DNA of 64,000 nt, from contig NW_024609846.1 in assembly GCF_016920785.2 (NCBI RefSeq), positions 81,601,816 through 81,665,815 of the forward strand. The letters run 5' to 3'. The notes under the pieces are model-generated. The model saw nothing but the letters and a program-made list of their open reading frames with translations. It was not told where the DNA came from and ran no database searches. The DNA is from Ixodes scapularis. Lineage: Eukaryota > Arthropoda > Arachnida > Ixodida > Ixodidae. How positions within the stretch are numbered: position 1 is the stretch's first letter; every line of letters begins with the position of its first letter. This document shows positions 1-10,527 of the stretch, piece after piece. The position numbers and the translations under genes are program-made.

Positions 1-42
1 ATGTCATTCTAACAGCACTGCACAGCTTTTTTGCACAGCGTA

Positions 43-3000
43 TTAAAAATCACGCATTTCGAGGAGTGATTTTAAAATACTAGTCCACTCCGGCTCAGGT
101 TCACAGTTCAGATACACACTCTGTACTTGTTTTACAAGGTTGAAGAAATATATCCGCACTTCTTTTGCGTCGAGGTCAGCATGTCGAACAGCCATACGTG
201 ATCTCCAAATGCTGCACAAAGCTAACAACATAATCATGTCATAAGGGACTTCATTATCATTATCCACTCTAAGGAAACGTATCCCTGTTGGGGTAACAGG
301 TAATTCTTTCTTTAGAGTGCGTTGGAGGACATCCCAGAAAAATACCGCGTCCCAACAAAAAATAAACACATGTTCAATAGTCTCAGGTTTTTTACATAGA
401 AGGCAATTTACCGACCATGGCACATAGATCCCTCTTTCTTTAAGCCAAACCTTAACTGGCAAGGTATTCGTGTGTAATTTATAAAAAAAAGTCTTAACAG
501 CCGCGGGAACACACATCCTTTTTACACGTCTAAGCACATCGTGGCCATGTTGGGACACACCTCGATACAAGGGCATAGGGAAAACACTCACAACTAAATC
601 GCGATAGAGCGCTTTTTTACTGACATCACAAAGGTAATTCAAAGAAAAACGTGCTGTCAGAAACCCCATCGTGTCAACAACTTCTTTCAAAAAACCAGTG
701 ATTCTTGTTGGCTCGCCGCCATGAGAAGAAACAAGAAAAGATGGCAAATGTGGTGACACTTTTGTTTGAATCAGAGTGCGAATGAACGGGTGCTCCTGGT
801 CTCTCAAAAAAAAGAAGCGCGACACAAGTTGCTTGACAAAAAGGTGGGAAAGCCCCACGCCACCGTTACAAACGCGATGAAAAAGATTGTCTCGTCTCAT
901 CGGCTCATACTTCGAGTTCCAAATAAACGTGGCGAAAATTCGATGAAATTTTTGAACATTGGTTCGCGCACAATGGATGACCTGAAGAACATACCAGAGC
1001 TTCGCAATCAGAAAAACGTTACAAACAGTCGCTCGGGCAAAAATGGACAGCTCGCGTTGCTTCCAACGAGAAGCACGCCTGTCCAGGTCGATAGCGACAC
1101 CCGACCAGTACGTTTGGCTATTCCGGAAACTTTGCAATGGCACCCCGAGGTACTTGCACGGCACTGTGTCCCAGCATACACCCTCAAATTCTGAGGGTGT
1201 AGTGGCCCAAGCACCATGCCAGAAACCACGGCACTTTTCCCAGTTTATAACAGCACCAGTAGCGTGGCAAAACCTTTTAGCCAAAGTTATGACTTCGGTA
1301 ACACTTTCTTTGTCCCTACAAAAAACAGCAATGTCATCGGCGTAACTCATTATTTTGACTTCTGCATTATAAAATTGGAAACCTCGGACGCGTTGACTAT
1401 TTTTTACGCTTAAACAGAAAAGCTCTAAATACAAATCAAACAAAAGGGGAGACATAGGGCAACCTTGTCGTACCGACTCTCGTACGTTAATAACAGAACT
1501 GAGCTCTTTGTTCACTATAAGCCTTGTTGTACAGTCCTTATAGGCCATCTTTACACCTTTTAGGATGGCGTCACCAACATTGACATGACTCAAAACATCA
1601 AAGAGTACATCATGGCTAACACGGTCGAATGCCTTATCTAGATCTATCTGTAGCACTGCAACCTGCGTGGTGCTGTCACTGCAGGCCTCCAGGACGCTAC
1701 GAGCCACATGCACATTTGTCAAGATAGTCCTCCCCTGTATCCCACACGTTTGATGCTCGCTTATTATCTCACATGCGACACCTTGAAGACGACGCGCCAG
1801 AATTTTCGCGAAAATCTTGTAATCGGTATTGCATAGCGTTATTGGGCGATAACCGGTGACGCTGCGCAGTTTCACGGGGTCATCAGATTTCGGTATCAGG
1901 ACAGTGTAGGCACGAGAAAACGAAAAGGGCAAACATTCTCTTTCATAGGCAGTATGTATGACGTTCAAAAAAACACTAGCTATTAGGCTCTTAAAGTTCT
2001 TGTAAAATTCTGCGCCCAATCCATCCGGTCCCGGCGTCTTAGAGTTCGGCAGGTCGTCGATTGCGCGCTCCACTTCTTGGATCGTAATTTCTTGCTCAAG
2101 CTCTTCGCGTTCATCATTGGATAGCCTTGGCAGTTTTTCTAAAAGCTGGGCATAAATGTCCGTATGACACCCTTGCGTTTTGTTAGCAAAAAGCTGTGCG
2201 TAATGCTCGAGGAAGGCCTGTGCTATTTTCTCGGGATCCGTAGTAATCATTTGCTTGAATTCAATTTCGGCTATTTCGTTCCGAAGTGCGTAACGCTTCT
2301 CGTCTGCCAAGGCACGCTTAGTGGGCTGCTCGCCCATTGTGTATTTTTCTGCACGGGCGCGCACTACTGCACCACGATAGCGCTCGCGGTGGAGCTGATC
2401 TAATTTTTCTCTGACATACTCGACGTCTTTTACCCCATTACCGGGTCTTTCGCACTCTGCTTTACATAGCTCTATCAAGTCCTTGTTTAAACTGCGTTCC
2501 TCACACCGGGCGTTGTACGAAAGAATTGATGACCTCTCAATGGCGATTGCCTTAATTTCTTGTTTTGCCAGTTCCCATTTCTCGAAAATGTCCACTCCCG
2601 GCTCTTTAAAAGCATCTTTCAAAAACTGTTCTACATTTTTTAGAAAGACGTTGTCTTTCAGAAGCTTTATGTTTAGTTTCCATAAGTTCCAATTAAACTT
2701 TTTCTTTTCAGGTGCTCTGTCGCCTATCGTCGCGATAACCAGACTGTGGTCTGAGAAAAAGACTGGAGTGACACGGTACCTTCCTAAATGTTCTGCTAGA
2801 GGGGCAGAAACATACACCCTGTCCAAACGCGCACTGGACGACGCTTGAAAATGGGTAAAGCGCATTTCCTTCTTCGCGTTTTTTACAGTGCCCACATCAA
2901 TCAGGTCATAATCCTCCAACATTTCGCCCAAAAGTAGTTCACTCTTATCAGCGTTCCGTCTTATTGGCGATCTATCCAACTGTCGTACAACACAATTAAA

Positions 3001-3447
3001 GTCACCCACAAGGACTAGAGCTCTATCGCAATCAAGATACCGACGTAAACCGCCGAAAAATAAAACGCGGTCAGTGGTCACATTTGGGGCGTAAATGCAA
3101 ATAAGCCTGAATTGATTTGACGTTAGCACAAAATCACACATAATGAAACGTCCTTCAGTGTCCGTTGTAACGCATAACTGCGACAACGGTACCGACTTTT
3201 TCAGAAGCAGGAAACACCCTGCCGAATGACCAACTGCATGCGTCACACAGATTTCGTAGTTAGGCATAAAAGGCCTGACTGCTTCCTCTACCTGTTCCGC
3301 CTCAGCCAATTTAGTTTCTTGCAACGCCAAGAAATCGGGTTGCTCTTTCGACAATAATCGCTGTATTTGGTACTGCTTTTTTCTAGTGCATAAACCACGA
3401 ACATTCAGCGTTGCAACTGTAATGGCTGATTGGGACTCACAAATCAT
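43..3447 (-). CDS. Non-LTR retrotransposon ORF2 (endonuclease + reverse transcriptase), Tx1/L1-like
   Basis: An uninterrupted 1134-residue polyprotein that nicks target DNA and copies element RNA by target-primed reverse transcription. Residues 1-235 are an AP-type endonuclease: LNVRG near 14-18, LQET 42-45, GDFN 148-151 and SDHS 232-235. Reverse transcriptase spans about 450-770: the IDLDKAFD box near 601-608, VRQGCPMSPLLF near 659-670 and catalytic YADD at 702-705. The NWEK motif about 30 residues later and a C-terminal zinc-binding region with a CLLCKK motif (zf-RVT type) favour the Tx1/L1 group. This placement is by recall. The start follows ORF1 by 100 bp and sits just before the endonuclease core. 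The 3' UTR runs off the left edge. No stop or missing catalytic residue was seen, so the copy may be young. Confidence 0.93.
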   Translation of the reverse strand: MICESQSAITVATLNVRGLCTRKKQYQIQRLLSKEQPDFLALQETKLAEAEQVEEAVRPFMPNYEICVTHAVGHSAGCFLLLKKSVPLSQLCVTTDTEGRFIMCDFVLTSNQFRLICIYAPNVTTDRVLFFGGLRRYLDCDRALVLVGDFNCVVRQLDRSPIRRNADKSELLLGEMLEDYDLIDVGTVKNAKKEMRFTHFQASSSARLDRVYVSAPLAEHLGRYRVTPVFFSDHSLVIATIGDRAPEKKKFNWNLWKLNIKLLKDNVFLKNVEQFLKDAFKEPGVDIFEKWELAKQEIKAIAIERSSILSYNARCEERSLNKDLIELCKAECERPGNGVKDVEYVREKLDQLHRERYRGAVVRARAEKYTMGEQPTKRALADEKRYALRNEIAEIEFKQMITTDPEKIAQAFLEHYAQLFANKTQGCHTDIYAQLLEKLPRLSNDEREELEQEITIQEVERAIDDLPNSKTPGPDGLGAEFYKNFKSLIASVFLNVIHTAYERECLPFSFSRAYTVLIPKSDDPVKLRSVTGYRPITLCNTDYKIFAKILARRLQGVACEIISEHQTCGIQGRTILTNVHVARSVLEACSDSTTQVAVLQIDLDKAFDRVSHDVLFDVLSHVNVGDAILKGVKMAYKDCTTRLIVNKELSSVINVRESVRQGCPMSPLLFDLYLELFCLSVKNSQRVRGFQFYNAEVKIMSYADDIAVFCRDKESVTEVITLAKRFCHATGAVINWEKCRGFWHGAWATTPSEFEGVCWDTVPCKYLGVPLQSFRNSQTYWSGVAIDLDRRASRWKQRELSIFARATVCNVFLIAKLWYVLQVIHCARTNVQKFHRIFATFIWNSKYEPMRRDNLFHRVCNGGVGLSHLFVKQLVSRFFFLRDQEHPFIRTLIQTKVSPHLPSFLVSSHGGEPTRITGFLKEVVDTMGFLTARFSLNYLCDVSKKALYRDLVVSVFPMPLYRGVSQHGHDVLRRVKRMCVPAAVKTFFYKLHTNTLPVKVWLKERGIYVPWSVNCLLCKKPETIEHVFIFCWDAVFFWDVLQRTLKKELPVTPTGIRFLRVDNDNEVPYDMIMLLALCSIWRSRMAVRHADLDAKEVRIYFFNLVKQVQSVYLNCEPEPEWTSILKSLLEMRDF

Positions 3448-3547
3448 GCGCTGTGCTTCGGTGCAGACACTAAAAACCTAAGCAGTCAGGGTCCAAGTTG
3501 TCTTGATGCAGCAATCTTAAACACCAGGAAACCAGGCAAAGAACGCC

Positions 3548-4723
3548 TTACTTGCTTTCCCTGCGCCGACGTTCCTCTTTAGGATCGTTGGGCGCGGGCT
3601 GGTAACGCCCCTTCTTCGTGCGTTCCATCCAGGGGTGTAGTTGGCGTGCTCCGTTTCCTGCTGTCGTATCGTCATCGAAGGCTCGCTTAGTTGACTCGCT
3701 GGTGTCGTCCATATCTGAAGGTCCGTTGGTGCTTGCGTCGTTCGATTCCTTGTCTGCTCCGGCATCAGAGGGTTTCACGTCGGCACCGCTGGGAGGTGCG
3801 CCTTCCGGTTGACCTCCGTTCTCTCTCGTTGCCCCCAAGGAGCTGCTTCCTTCACTCTTGCGTTCTTTGGCAGGGGTTGAAACTTCTGGCGCCAAGCCCT
3901 GGATAGTACGCTCCGCTTCCTCGGCATCCATGGCGTGGTCATTGGTCTCGGCCTCGGCCGGCCCGGCCCCGCTGGCCACCCTGGCGTACGACCTGACACA
4001 TTCGGTGCCATAATGCCCGAAGCGAAAACACTCCGAGCACTTCGGCGCCCTGCATTCTCGTCGAATATGACCTGTGCGCTTACAGCGTAAGCACAAGGGC
4101 GCCCGACCAGGGATCACAACAAGTACGTTACCACCTTGGATCCGAAGCTGGTGTGGCATGGTATCGGCCGTGCCGCCTTCGTTCAGTGTCATCCGCGCAC
4201 ACCTTGTCGTTGATTCGATACCTTGGAAGCCTTCAACATTCCACTTCTCCCGGCTCACTTCCAGGACCTTGCCATACGGCTCCAATTCCTTACGCACAAC
4301 GTCGTCCGGCACATCATACGGGATCCAGTGGAGACGAAGCCGTACCTCCGTGATGCTGGGATCCACGACGAGGCACCGAAGACCCTTCACCTGCAGTTCC
4401 TTGGCGTCCACGAGTCGTCTCTTTGCTTCTGCCGTTCGAAGGGTAGCCATCCAAACATGATTCATTTGGTACGCACCAAGTGCTGCGATGTCGCCGAGTA
4501 CGCCGCACCTGGCCATCTCTTGTCGAAAATCCTGGATACGGTAGGGGCGCCCTTTCAAATCGCAATGCAGAAGCACCGATGTTTCACTCGTAATTCCTGT
4601 AGGCATCTGTGGTAAAACAATTTTATAGTCATCGTTCGTCGATTCACCGGAGTGATTAGAACCGCGGCCAGCAAGGGCCGTTGCAGACGCTTCCACGGAG
4701 CTCATGTTTCGAACGTCTTGCAC
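3548..4723 (-). CDS. Non-LTR retrotransposon ORF1 (gag-like, two CCHC knuckles)
   Basis: A 391-residue protein encoded just upstream of ORF2 in the same element. Two zinc knuckles of the form C-x2-C-x4-H-x4-C lie near residues 210-240 (CLRCKRTGHIRREC and CSECFRFGHYGTEC). They follow a globular RNA-binding-like region with VLLHCDLKG and LRLHWIPYDVP blocks. The last third is Ser/Glu/Asp-rich and ends in a basic stretch. The expected role is nucleic-acid binding and chaperoning of element RNA. The frame is intact and about the usual length for ORF1 of L1/Tx1-like elements. The start is the first ATG of the open frame. The element therefore has both ORFs intact, which is unusual in this window. 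Confidence 0.88.
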   Translation of the reverse strand: MQDVRNMSSVEASATALAGRGSNHSGESTNDDYKIVLPQMPTGITSETSVLLHCDLKGRPYRIQDFRQEMARCGVLGDIAALGAYQMNHVWMATLRTAEAKRRLVDAKELQVKGLRCLVVDPSITEVRLRLHWIPYDVPDDVVRKELEPYGKVLEVSREKWNVEGFQGIESTTRCARMTLNEGGTADTMPHQLRIQGGNVLVVIPGRAPLCLRCKRTGHIRRECRAPKCSECFRFGHYGTECVRSYARVASGAGPAEAETNDHAMDAEEAERTIQGLAPEVSTPAKERKSEGSSSLGATRENGGQPEGAPPSGADVKPSDAGADKESNDASTNGPSDMDDTSESTKRAFDDDTTAGNGARQLHPWMERTKKGRYQPAPNDPKEERRRRESK

Positions 4724-5517
4724 GTTCGGCGCGCGCGCTCGATCCCGCCACGGAGGCAGGCCAGCTACTGGGGTATCTCTTTTCTGGCGGATCTCTTTCC
4801 TTAGTAATAATTCAGCCGGTAAACTGTAAGTTGGAAAGTTTGCTGTCGATTTTTTTTATAGCAAAAGCACTCCCGGGTCGAAGTCGGGAAGCACCACGCT
4901 TTGGGGACATTCGCACCTAGTAAAGAAATCGTACGCATGCATATTCACTTCGAAGTAGACACGTCGTGCTTGACGTTTGCGCGAGCGATGTCTTCAGCCA
5001 CGAGAAGGGAGCGACGGCTCGGCGACGTCTTCGTGCAAATCGGCTTGGTGGCCGGGCGTGTCGTACGGGATGAATACCAATTCTTTTGATCAGTCCCAAA
5101 TTTCTCTTTTAACGGTAGACAGAATTCGCCGGTACCGCGAACGACAGTTCTGAAATAGAGGTCCCACGCCCGTCGTCCGCTGCCATCGCCGTCCCCGCGA
5201 GTCCCACGATACGCGAAACGACGAACGCACAGAATGCTTCCGGTTGTCTGTGGAACTTTTTTTTTCAATCATCAAATTTACAGCTTTTTAGAAGCCACAA
5301 AAAATGGGTTTCATATTTTTTTTCTATTTTTAATATTGAGTGTGTGCCTTCAGTGACCCACGACTTTGATTAAATTTGGTGGTCGCATCGATACCTTAGA
5401 AAACGGCCCGTGACCGCGAAAAACAGAGTGAGCGAGACTCGAACCGGCCAGTTCTTGATCGGCGGTTTTCGGGCGGAAAGAAACCGAATTTCGAGCCGCA
5501 AATTCTGTTCTGGGTAG
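4724..5517 (-). other. Probable 5' leader of the Tx1-like element plus unassigned sequence
   Basis: This stretch lies upstream of ORF1 on the minus strand. It is moderately GC-rich to about 5240 and becomes AT-rich from 5270. Open frames of 60-107 residues exist (for example 4945-5268, minus) but show no recognisable motif. The proximal part is probably the 5' UTR/promoter of the LINE. I could not locate the element's 5' end or a target duplication. Confidence 0.35.
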
Positions 5518-6457
5518 TTGAGCTCTCATATGTCACGTACAACTAAAAACCTCGGCGAGCATAAATACCCTGTCAGTGTCCCTTTAAGTCTAGCTCTCGT
5601 GACGTCAGGTGTCCCTCAAGGCTCGGTTTTAGGTCCCCTGCTCTTCCTTATTTTTATCAACGACTTACCTTCATGCGTTTCGTCCTCTATTAGTTTATTT
5701 GCAGATGATAACGTTCTTTACCGTGAAATGACCAACACCTATGATGTTGCTATTCTTCAGTCAGACCTTGATTGTATTTCTAATTGGTGTAACAAATGGA
5801 ATATGCAGCTTAACATCAACAAATGTAAAGTAGTGACTGTTTCTCGACTTAACTCGCACCCTTCTTCCTGCTATCTTAACAGTGTTTTGTTGCAGCGTGC
5901 ATCATCGTATAAGTACTTAGGAATCCATATCCCATCGAACTTATCTTAGGAGCCTCATATTCGCTACATAACTAGCAATGCTAACCGCATGCTTGGCTTC
6001 CTCAAACGTAATTTTCGATCTGTACCTATGTCTCTCAAGCTACTACTTTGTAAAACCCTTGTCCGCCTTAAATTAGAATACGCCTCTTCTATTTGGGATC
6101 GCAGCACTGACTTACCCTGTTCGCTATATTCTTACGAATTATCACCGCACTGCAAGCGCAGCATCCGTGAAATCTTTTTTTAGCCTACCTAACCTTTCCA
6201 CACGTCGTGAGCTATCCCGTCTTTGTCTGTTTCATAAAATTTATTATCACAATCCTCGTCATAAATTACTGACTCCTCCCTCATATGTCTCGCCACGCGT
6301 CGATCACCAACACAAAATTGGTCTACCTGTTTGTACAACCACAACTTCTTTATAATTCGTTCATCCCCCCCCCCCCCCCCCCCCAAGAAAAGAAGAAAAA
6401 AAAAAACAATTACGTGGAACCACCTTCCATTGTCAGTTGTCTGTGTAACAGATGCCA
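5518..6457 (+). pseudogene. CR1-type LINE, 3' reverse-transcriptase fragment
   Basis: Three + strand open pieces (5518-5949, 5989-6183, 6167-6355) read as one damaged reverse transcriptase C-terminal half. Visible are GVPQGSVLGPLLFLIFIND, the catalytic box as FADD (SLFADDNVLY), a KYLGIHI motif, and a thumb ending in LPNLSTRRELSRLCLFHKIYY. Stops and frameshifts at about 5950, 6150 and 6355 break it. A C20 tract followed by an A-rich run interrupts the last coding stretch, after which the reading resumes near 6410. The 5' part (endonuclease, first half of RT) is absent. A second piece of the same family lies at 39889-40152. Confidence 0.8.
6365..6384 (+). repeat. Poly(C) tract, C20
   Basis: Twenty consecutive C, followed by A-rich sequence with an A10 run. 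It lies inside the 3' coding end of a decayed CR1-type LINE, so it arose after that insertion. It is one of several C/G homopolymers of 16 bp or more in this window. Confidence 0.95.
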
Positions 6458-6907
6458 TTAAAGGGATACTGAACCGAAATTCGGATTTCGCAAAGTAAGG
6501 CTGCAGAAGTGTTGAACCGGACGCTACGAACTCCAAAACATCACTTGTACATCTATATCTCAAACGGATGGCCGTACTTTTGAAAAAGAAGGGCACGATT
6601 AAGCGAGTTCTTTGACGTAACGGTCCTCCGGGAGAATTTGAGAATAAGGAGAAGCGGCCTCGCTTCTCTCCTCCTTGCTTCGGTTCACCAGCTTGACGGG
6701 ATGTAGCGAGGAGGAGAGAGAATGGGAATCGTGACGTTCCTTGTCTCGTCGGCCTCGTCGGCCGGGTTCAGTCGCGCACTTCTTTCCCGAAAAATACGGC
6801 GATCCGTTAGATATATCGCCGTATGAGTCAAATTTTTTGGTTTTTGCAGCTTCCCGCCTATCCGCCTGGCCTTGTTTAGTGAGCTCGAAATTTCGGTTCA
6901 GTATTAA
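6458..6907. mobile_element. Inverted-repeat (MITE-like) element with TTAA borders
   Basis: The motif ATACTGAACCGAAAT at 6466-6480 recurs in reverse complement at 6890-6904. TTAA lies outside the left arm (6458-6461, followed by AGGG), and TATTAA lies at the right. TTAA borders plus AGGG ends resemble the element at 27708-28212 and suggest a piggyBac-type non-autonomous element. No transposase is seen. The right border is uncertain because a second motif (GGGGCCCTGCAAC) follows directly. Confidence 0.5.
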
Positions 6908-6929
6908 GGGGCCCTGCAACGACTCTTTG

Positions 6930-7765
6930 ACTGGTTTTTAATTTGCACCGAACGTGAGCGCGCTGAACGTAGTAACTCAAAGAAACTTTTCTTTTCTAGA
7001 ATTTCGCTTTATTTAGAAGTTATAGGCAAATTAAAATTACAAAGACAAGCAAAACATAACCCCCTTCACGACGCCCTCGGACGTGGCTTGAGTGCCGTGA
7101 ACTAGAGAAGGGGTATGGTGTGTTCAGCGAGCGCTCACGGCTGCCGCGCTCTGTGTCGACGGCTCCAGAGAACGCCACTAAAGCATGTGCTGATAGGCTG
7201 GATGAAGCGGGAGGCCAGGGTGGCTGGCATTGTATTTGCTGCGCGATTAAACACTTATTTGGCATGACACTTCATTGGCCACAAACGACAGCCAACACGG
7301 GGTAAAGATCAGTTCAGAACGGGAGCCACTTCGCGCTGCCGTATACCGCCAAACGGCCAAACCGCAAGCCAAACCTGCTCGCCGAAGGCCTTCAGAACGC
7401 TCGGAACCGGTCGGATCCTCTAGCCCATACGACCGCAGCGCTGCCGCGCACATCCGGGACCTTTCTACGCTCGCCGCTCGTTGGTGCCTGGTCCTACTAC
7501 CCCTTTTTAGTATGCGCCACCTTTTCCACCGCTTGGTGGCGGGTATATCGATGGGTCATTTCTTGTTTCCGTACTTTATAAACTGCATGTGTTTCTTTTC
7601 TGATCTAAAATACTGAACAAAAACTACTTTCATAAATAATTGAAACGGTTCGCGCCATTTATATCTTGTATTTCGACTACAAAAAATATTTTAGCGGCTC
7701 TGATTAGTAATAAAGCCAGGACCAAAAACGTCACGATGTCGTCACATATCGCGCGCTTTCGGCAC
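6930..7765. other. Unassigned non-coding sequence
   Basis: No gene, terminal repeat or known domain was recognised. The stretch 7270-7520 is relatively GC-rich with open frames on both strands (7275-7616 plus, 7247-7453 minus). These contain no family motif and look like chance openings. Confidence 0.4.
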
Positions 7766-7905
7766 CGACCGTGCCATGAGTAATATGTTATCTGCATACA
7801 CCAGTCCTGGTATTACCTGTATTAAATTTCTGCCTCCTTCAATATAACTCACGCCAAAACCTAATTTTCTCTGCTCTAATTTCGCTTCCATTTAGTTTGG
7901 GGCCA
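7766..7905 (-). pseudogene. Short RT fragment of the 23-27 kb LINE family
   Basis: Read on the minus strand this encodes KLGFGVSYIEGGRN followed by VYADNILLMA, a decayed YADD box. It aligns with 26960-27130 (KFEQSNLGFDVSYMEGERN...) and is another scrap of the same LINE. About 140 bp are recognisable. It abuts the next LINE at about 7906. Confidence 0.6.
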
Positions 7906-8606
7906 AACAACGATACAAAAATATAGCAAAACTACTGCTAACCCAAAAGAGGGTTCTTCGAATTATCGCAAATGTACCCTTCTTGCACCCCTCTCGGGAG
8001 CTCTTTCTTACACATAACGTCATTCCTATTGACCACTTGTACCAATTTCGTCTGCTGGTGATGTGTAATATGGCATTAAAACATAATATTTCATTCCTTT
8101 TCGCACTGCCGGGCTTAGCAAAACTAGGCCATAAATATGTCACACGTCATGGCGAAATTTTGAGCGTTTCAATACGCCGTACGAATTACGGCTTTACATC
8201 ATTAAAATACGCATTACCATCTTTACCTAATAAACTGGAAGCCAATGGTATCAGCATCTATGGGACATCAAATCGGATGTTGGCAAAAATCATATTACAG
8301 ACAACATAATTTTTACCTTTAGTGCCTGGAGTTTTTGTATCTGTGGTGAAACTTGTTTCTACTTTAAAAATATTTGTTTTGATGCATTCAAGCTGAGTGC
8401 AACAATGTGAATTCTCGTGATTGTGTTTTAGTGCCCATTTTTGTGTTTGTTTTCGTTGTGTTTATGATGCTGCTTTCCCGCCAAAGTGTGTTAGGGCGCC
8501 AGGACCTCGTCAAGCTGCAACCGCAGCTTTTTGTCCTGACGTCCTCCCTTTGTGTACCAACCAGAATGGGAAATAAAATACATTATTATTATTATTATTA
8601 TTATTT
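7906..8606 (+). mobile_element. CR1/L2-like LINE, 5'-truncated, ending in (ATT)n
   Basis: The 3' end of a LINE. The last RT/thumb coding piece (7983-8309, with LPGLAKLGHKYVTRHGE and NRMLAKIILQTT) is followed by a 3' UTR containing GCGCCAGGACCTCGTCAAGC. It ends in an (ATT)n tail at about 8580-8606. All upstream parts are missing. The next LINE begins directly at the tail. Confidence 0.65.
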
Positions 8607-10238
8607 TTGTGTTTTGTATTATATAGGGATTTTAACAGTTTTCTTGCGACCTTTTCAGGTACGACACGACATTCTTTCATGACTTTCGAAAATGTTGTAA
8701 CGGCCTCCGCTTTCCTTCCGCCTATGATAGAATCAGATCTCTCTTCATTGTTATTCAGTTTCAAACCATCAAAATCACCAGGCATCGACGGCATTCGAGT
8801 TACTGATCTTCGTAGAAATGATGAGGTTATTAAGCATGTACTACTTCATATGTTGAACGGCTTTATTACGAGTTGCATTATTCCAGACGAACTAAAGACC
8901 GCTATAGTACGGCCCTTGTTCAAAGGCGGCGCAGGGAGTAAGATTGAAAATTACCGCCCAATTTCTATTTTGCCAATTATTGCACAACTTCTTGAAAAAC
9001 ATGTATTCCATACTATGACATCATTTCTAGATTTACATGATGTAATTGCACCGAGTCAGTTTGGTTTTGTTCAAGGAAGGGGAACCCAGCCATTGCTTGA
9101 AGATTTTGCCGATTTATTATTTTCTGGTTTTGAAAAACATCTTGTTTGCTGTGCTCTCTTTTTAGATATATCTAAAGCTTTTGATACCGTTAGCCATTCA
9201 ATCCTTCTGAAGAAGCTTTATAGCTACGGATTTCGTGGTCCGTTTTTCTCTTTTCTTTCAAACTACCTATCAGATCGCTCACAACTTGTAATTGCAGCTG
9301 GGGCACGGAGCCCGCGAACAACATTAAGGGCAGGCGTACCACAAGGCTCAATCCTATCTCCTCTCCTATTTAATTTGTTTGTTAATGACATTTCTACTTT
9401 TCTTTCCCAAGCCAAACTTTATCAATGCGCGGATGATACTGTAATTGTTACTCGACATATTAACTTCGAAGATGCTGCCCGCTCACTGCAATGCGCTGCG
9501 ACTGTAGTCATGGATTGCTTTCAACGAAATCTTCTGGACGTTAACGTAAACAAGACTAAGCTTATTTGTTTTCATAATCCTCTTAAATATGTGTGTCTTG
9601 ATTTCCCTTTCTTTTTACACAACTCAAACTGTGTATCTTGCAAGTGTGTTCCTTTAGTATATGTTGAATCTGTAAAGTACTTAGGAATCTTGTTTGACTG
9701 CGGTTTAACTTGGAATGCTCAACTCACGTCCCTCTGTAAAAAATTAAGGAGTACTTGTTGTCTGCTATATAATACAAAATCACTTATGCCTCTCTCAGTT
9801 CGCAGACTAGTCACCCATGCTCTTGCATATAGTGTGTTACAATATGGCGTTACGGTGTTTGGAAACTGTTCCGGCTTCTGGCATGAGAAAATTGACTGCA
9901 TTTTAAAAAATATTTTGAAAAGTGTTTCTTACGGCATGCAACTTCCCGATGGTACTGATCTCTTTCAACATTTACAATTTCCCTGCCTCCGAACACTTTT
10001 TATTCAAACTGTTATCTTACGATACTTTTGGACAGATCAATTCAAAAGAAAAAACGTTGTTCTTCGTTCTCTTCGTTTTCAAGAGACTTTCGAGATACCT
10101 TTCGCCCGAACAAGATATGGACGGTGTACACGCGAATTTTACGTGCCTGAACTCTTTAATAATCTGCCTTCTGAAATTCTACAAGCGAATTCACTGCGTC
10201 AACTAAAGAGAATGCTGAGATTTCACCTACTGGGATGA
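8607..10238 (+). CDS. Reverse transcriptase of LINE copy 1 (N-terminally truncated)
   Basis: A 543-residue open frame; the first ~10 codons read through the tail junction. Motifs in order: SKSPGIDGIR (54-63), ENYRPISILP (114-123), QFGFVQGRGT (151-160), LFLDISKAFD (184-193), AGVPQGSILSPLLFNLFVND (242-261), catalytic box as CADD (274-277), KYLGILFDCGLTW, and a thumb ending in LRQLKRMLRFHLLG. The endonuclease is absent. The Tyr-to-Cys change in the YADD box is notable because the sister copy keeps YADD. Otherwise the RT is full and unbroken. It probably cannot mobilise by itself. Confidence 0.85.
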   Translation: MCFVLYRDFNSFLATFSGTTRHSFMTFENVVTASAFLPPMIESDLSSLLFSFKPSKSPGIDGIRVTDLRRNDEVIKHVLLHMLNGFITSCIIPDELKTAIVRPLFKGGAGSKIENYRPISILPIIAQLLEKHVFHTMTSFLDLHDVIAPSQFGFVQGRGTQPLLEDFADLLFSGFEKHLVCCALFLDISKAFDTVSHSILLKKLYSYGFRGPFFSFLSNYLSDRSQLVIAAGARSPRTTLRAGVPQGSILSPLLFNLFVNDISTFLSQAKLYQCADDTVIVTRHINFEDAARSLQCAATVVMDCFQRNLLDVNVNKTKLICFHNPLKYVCLDFPFFLHNSNCVSCKCVPLVYVESVKYLGILFDCGLTWNAQLTSLCKKLRSTCCLLYNTKSLMPLSVRRLVTHALAYSVLQYGVTVFGNCSGFWHEKIDCILKNILKSVSYGMQLPDGTDLFQHLQFPCLRTLFIQTVILRYFWTDQFKRKNVVLRSLRFQETFEIPFARTRYGRCTREFYVPELFNNLPSEILQANSLRQLKRMLRFHLLG

Positions 10239-10486
10239 GATGTCGCCTAGCGTGTGCATATTTTGTTAGTATCAGTGTGTATGTGCCTAATTACTGATTC
10301 AGTTTTGTACATCCTAAAGTTTTTCAGTTTGTTTTACTGATGTGTGTGTGACGAACTTTACACTGCTTTTCGTGGACATATCAGTTGTTTTTTTGTAATT
10401 TTTTGGGCGGCATCACACAAGCCATTTGTTGGCTTTGATTGCCCCCGCACTCTTGTTTGCTTTCATGAATGTGTCCTGAATACAAG

Positions 10487-10487
10487 C

Positions 10488-10526
<39 letters not shown>
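10487..10526 (+). repeat. (ATT)n microsatellite, LINE 3' tail
   Basis: An uninterrupted ATT repeat that forms the 3' tail of LINE copy 1. The 5' end of LINE copy 2 follows directly. Confidence 0.9.

Positions 10527-10527
<1 letters not shown>

Larger units (their letters stand above)
8607..10526 (+). mobile_element. CR1/L2-like LINE copy 1, 5'-truncated
   Basis: Starts inside the reverse transcriptase of the family seen complete at 10527-22735. It runs through the RT and a 3' UTR containing GGCGGCATCACACAAGCC and CTTTGATTGCCCCCGCACTC, and ends in (ATT)n at about 10487-10526. Truncation at the 5' end is usual for target-primed insertion. It joins the preceding LINE at that element's (ATT)n tail. 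Confidence 0.8.
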
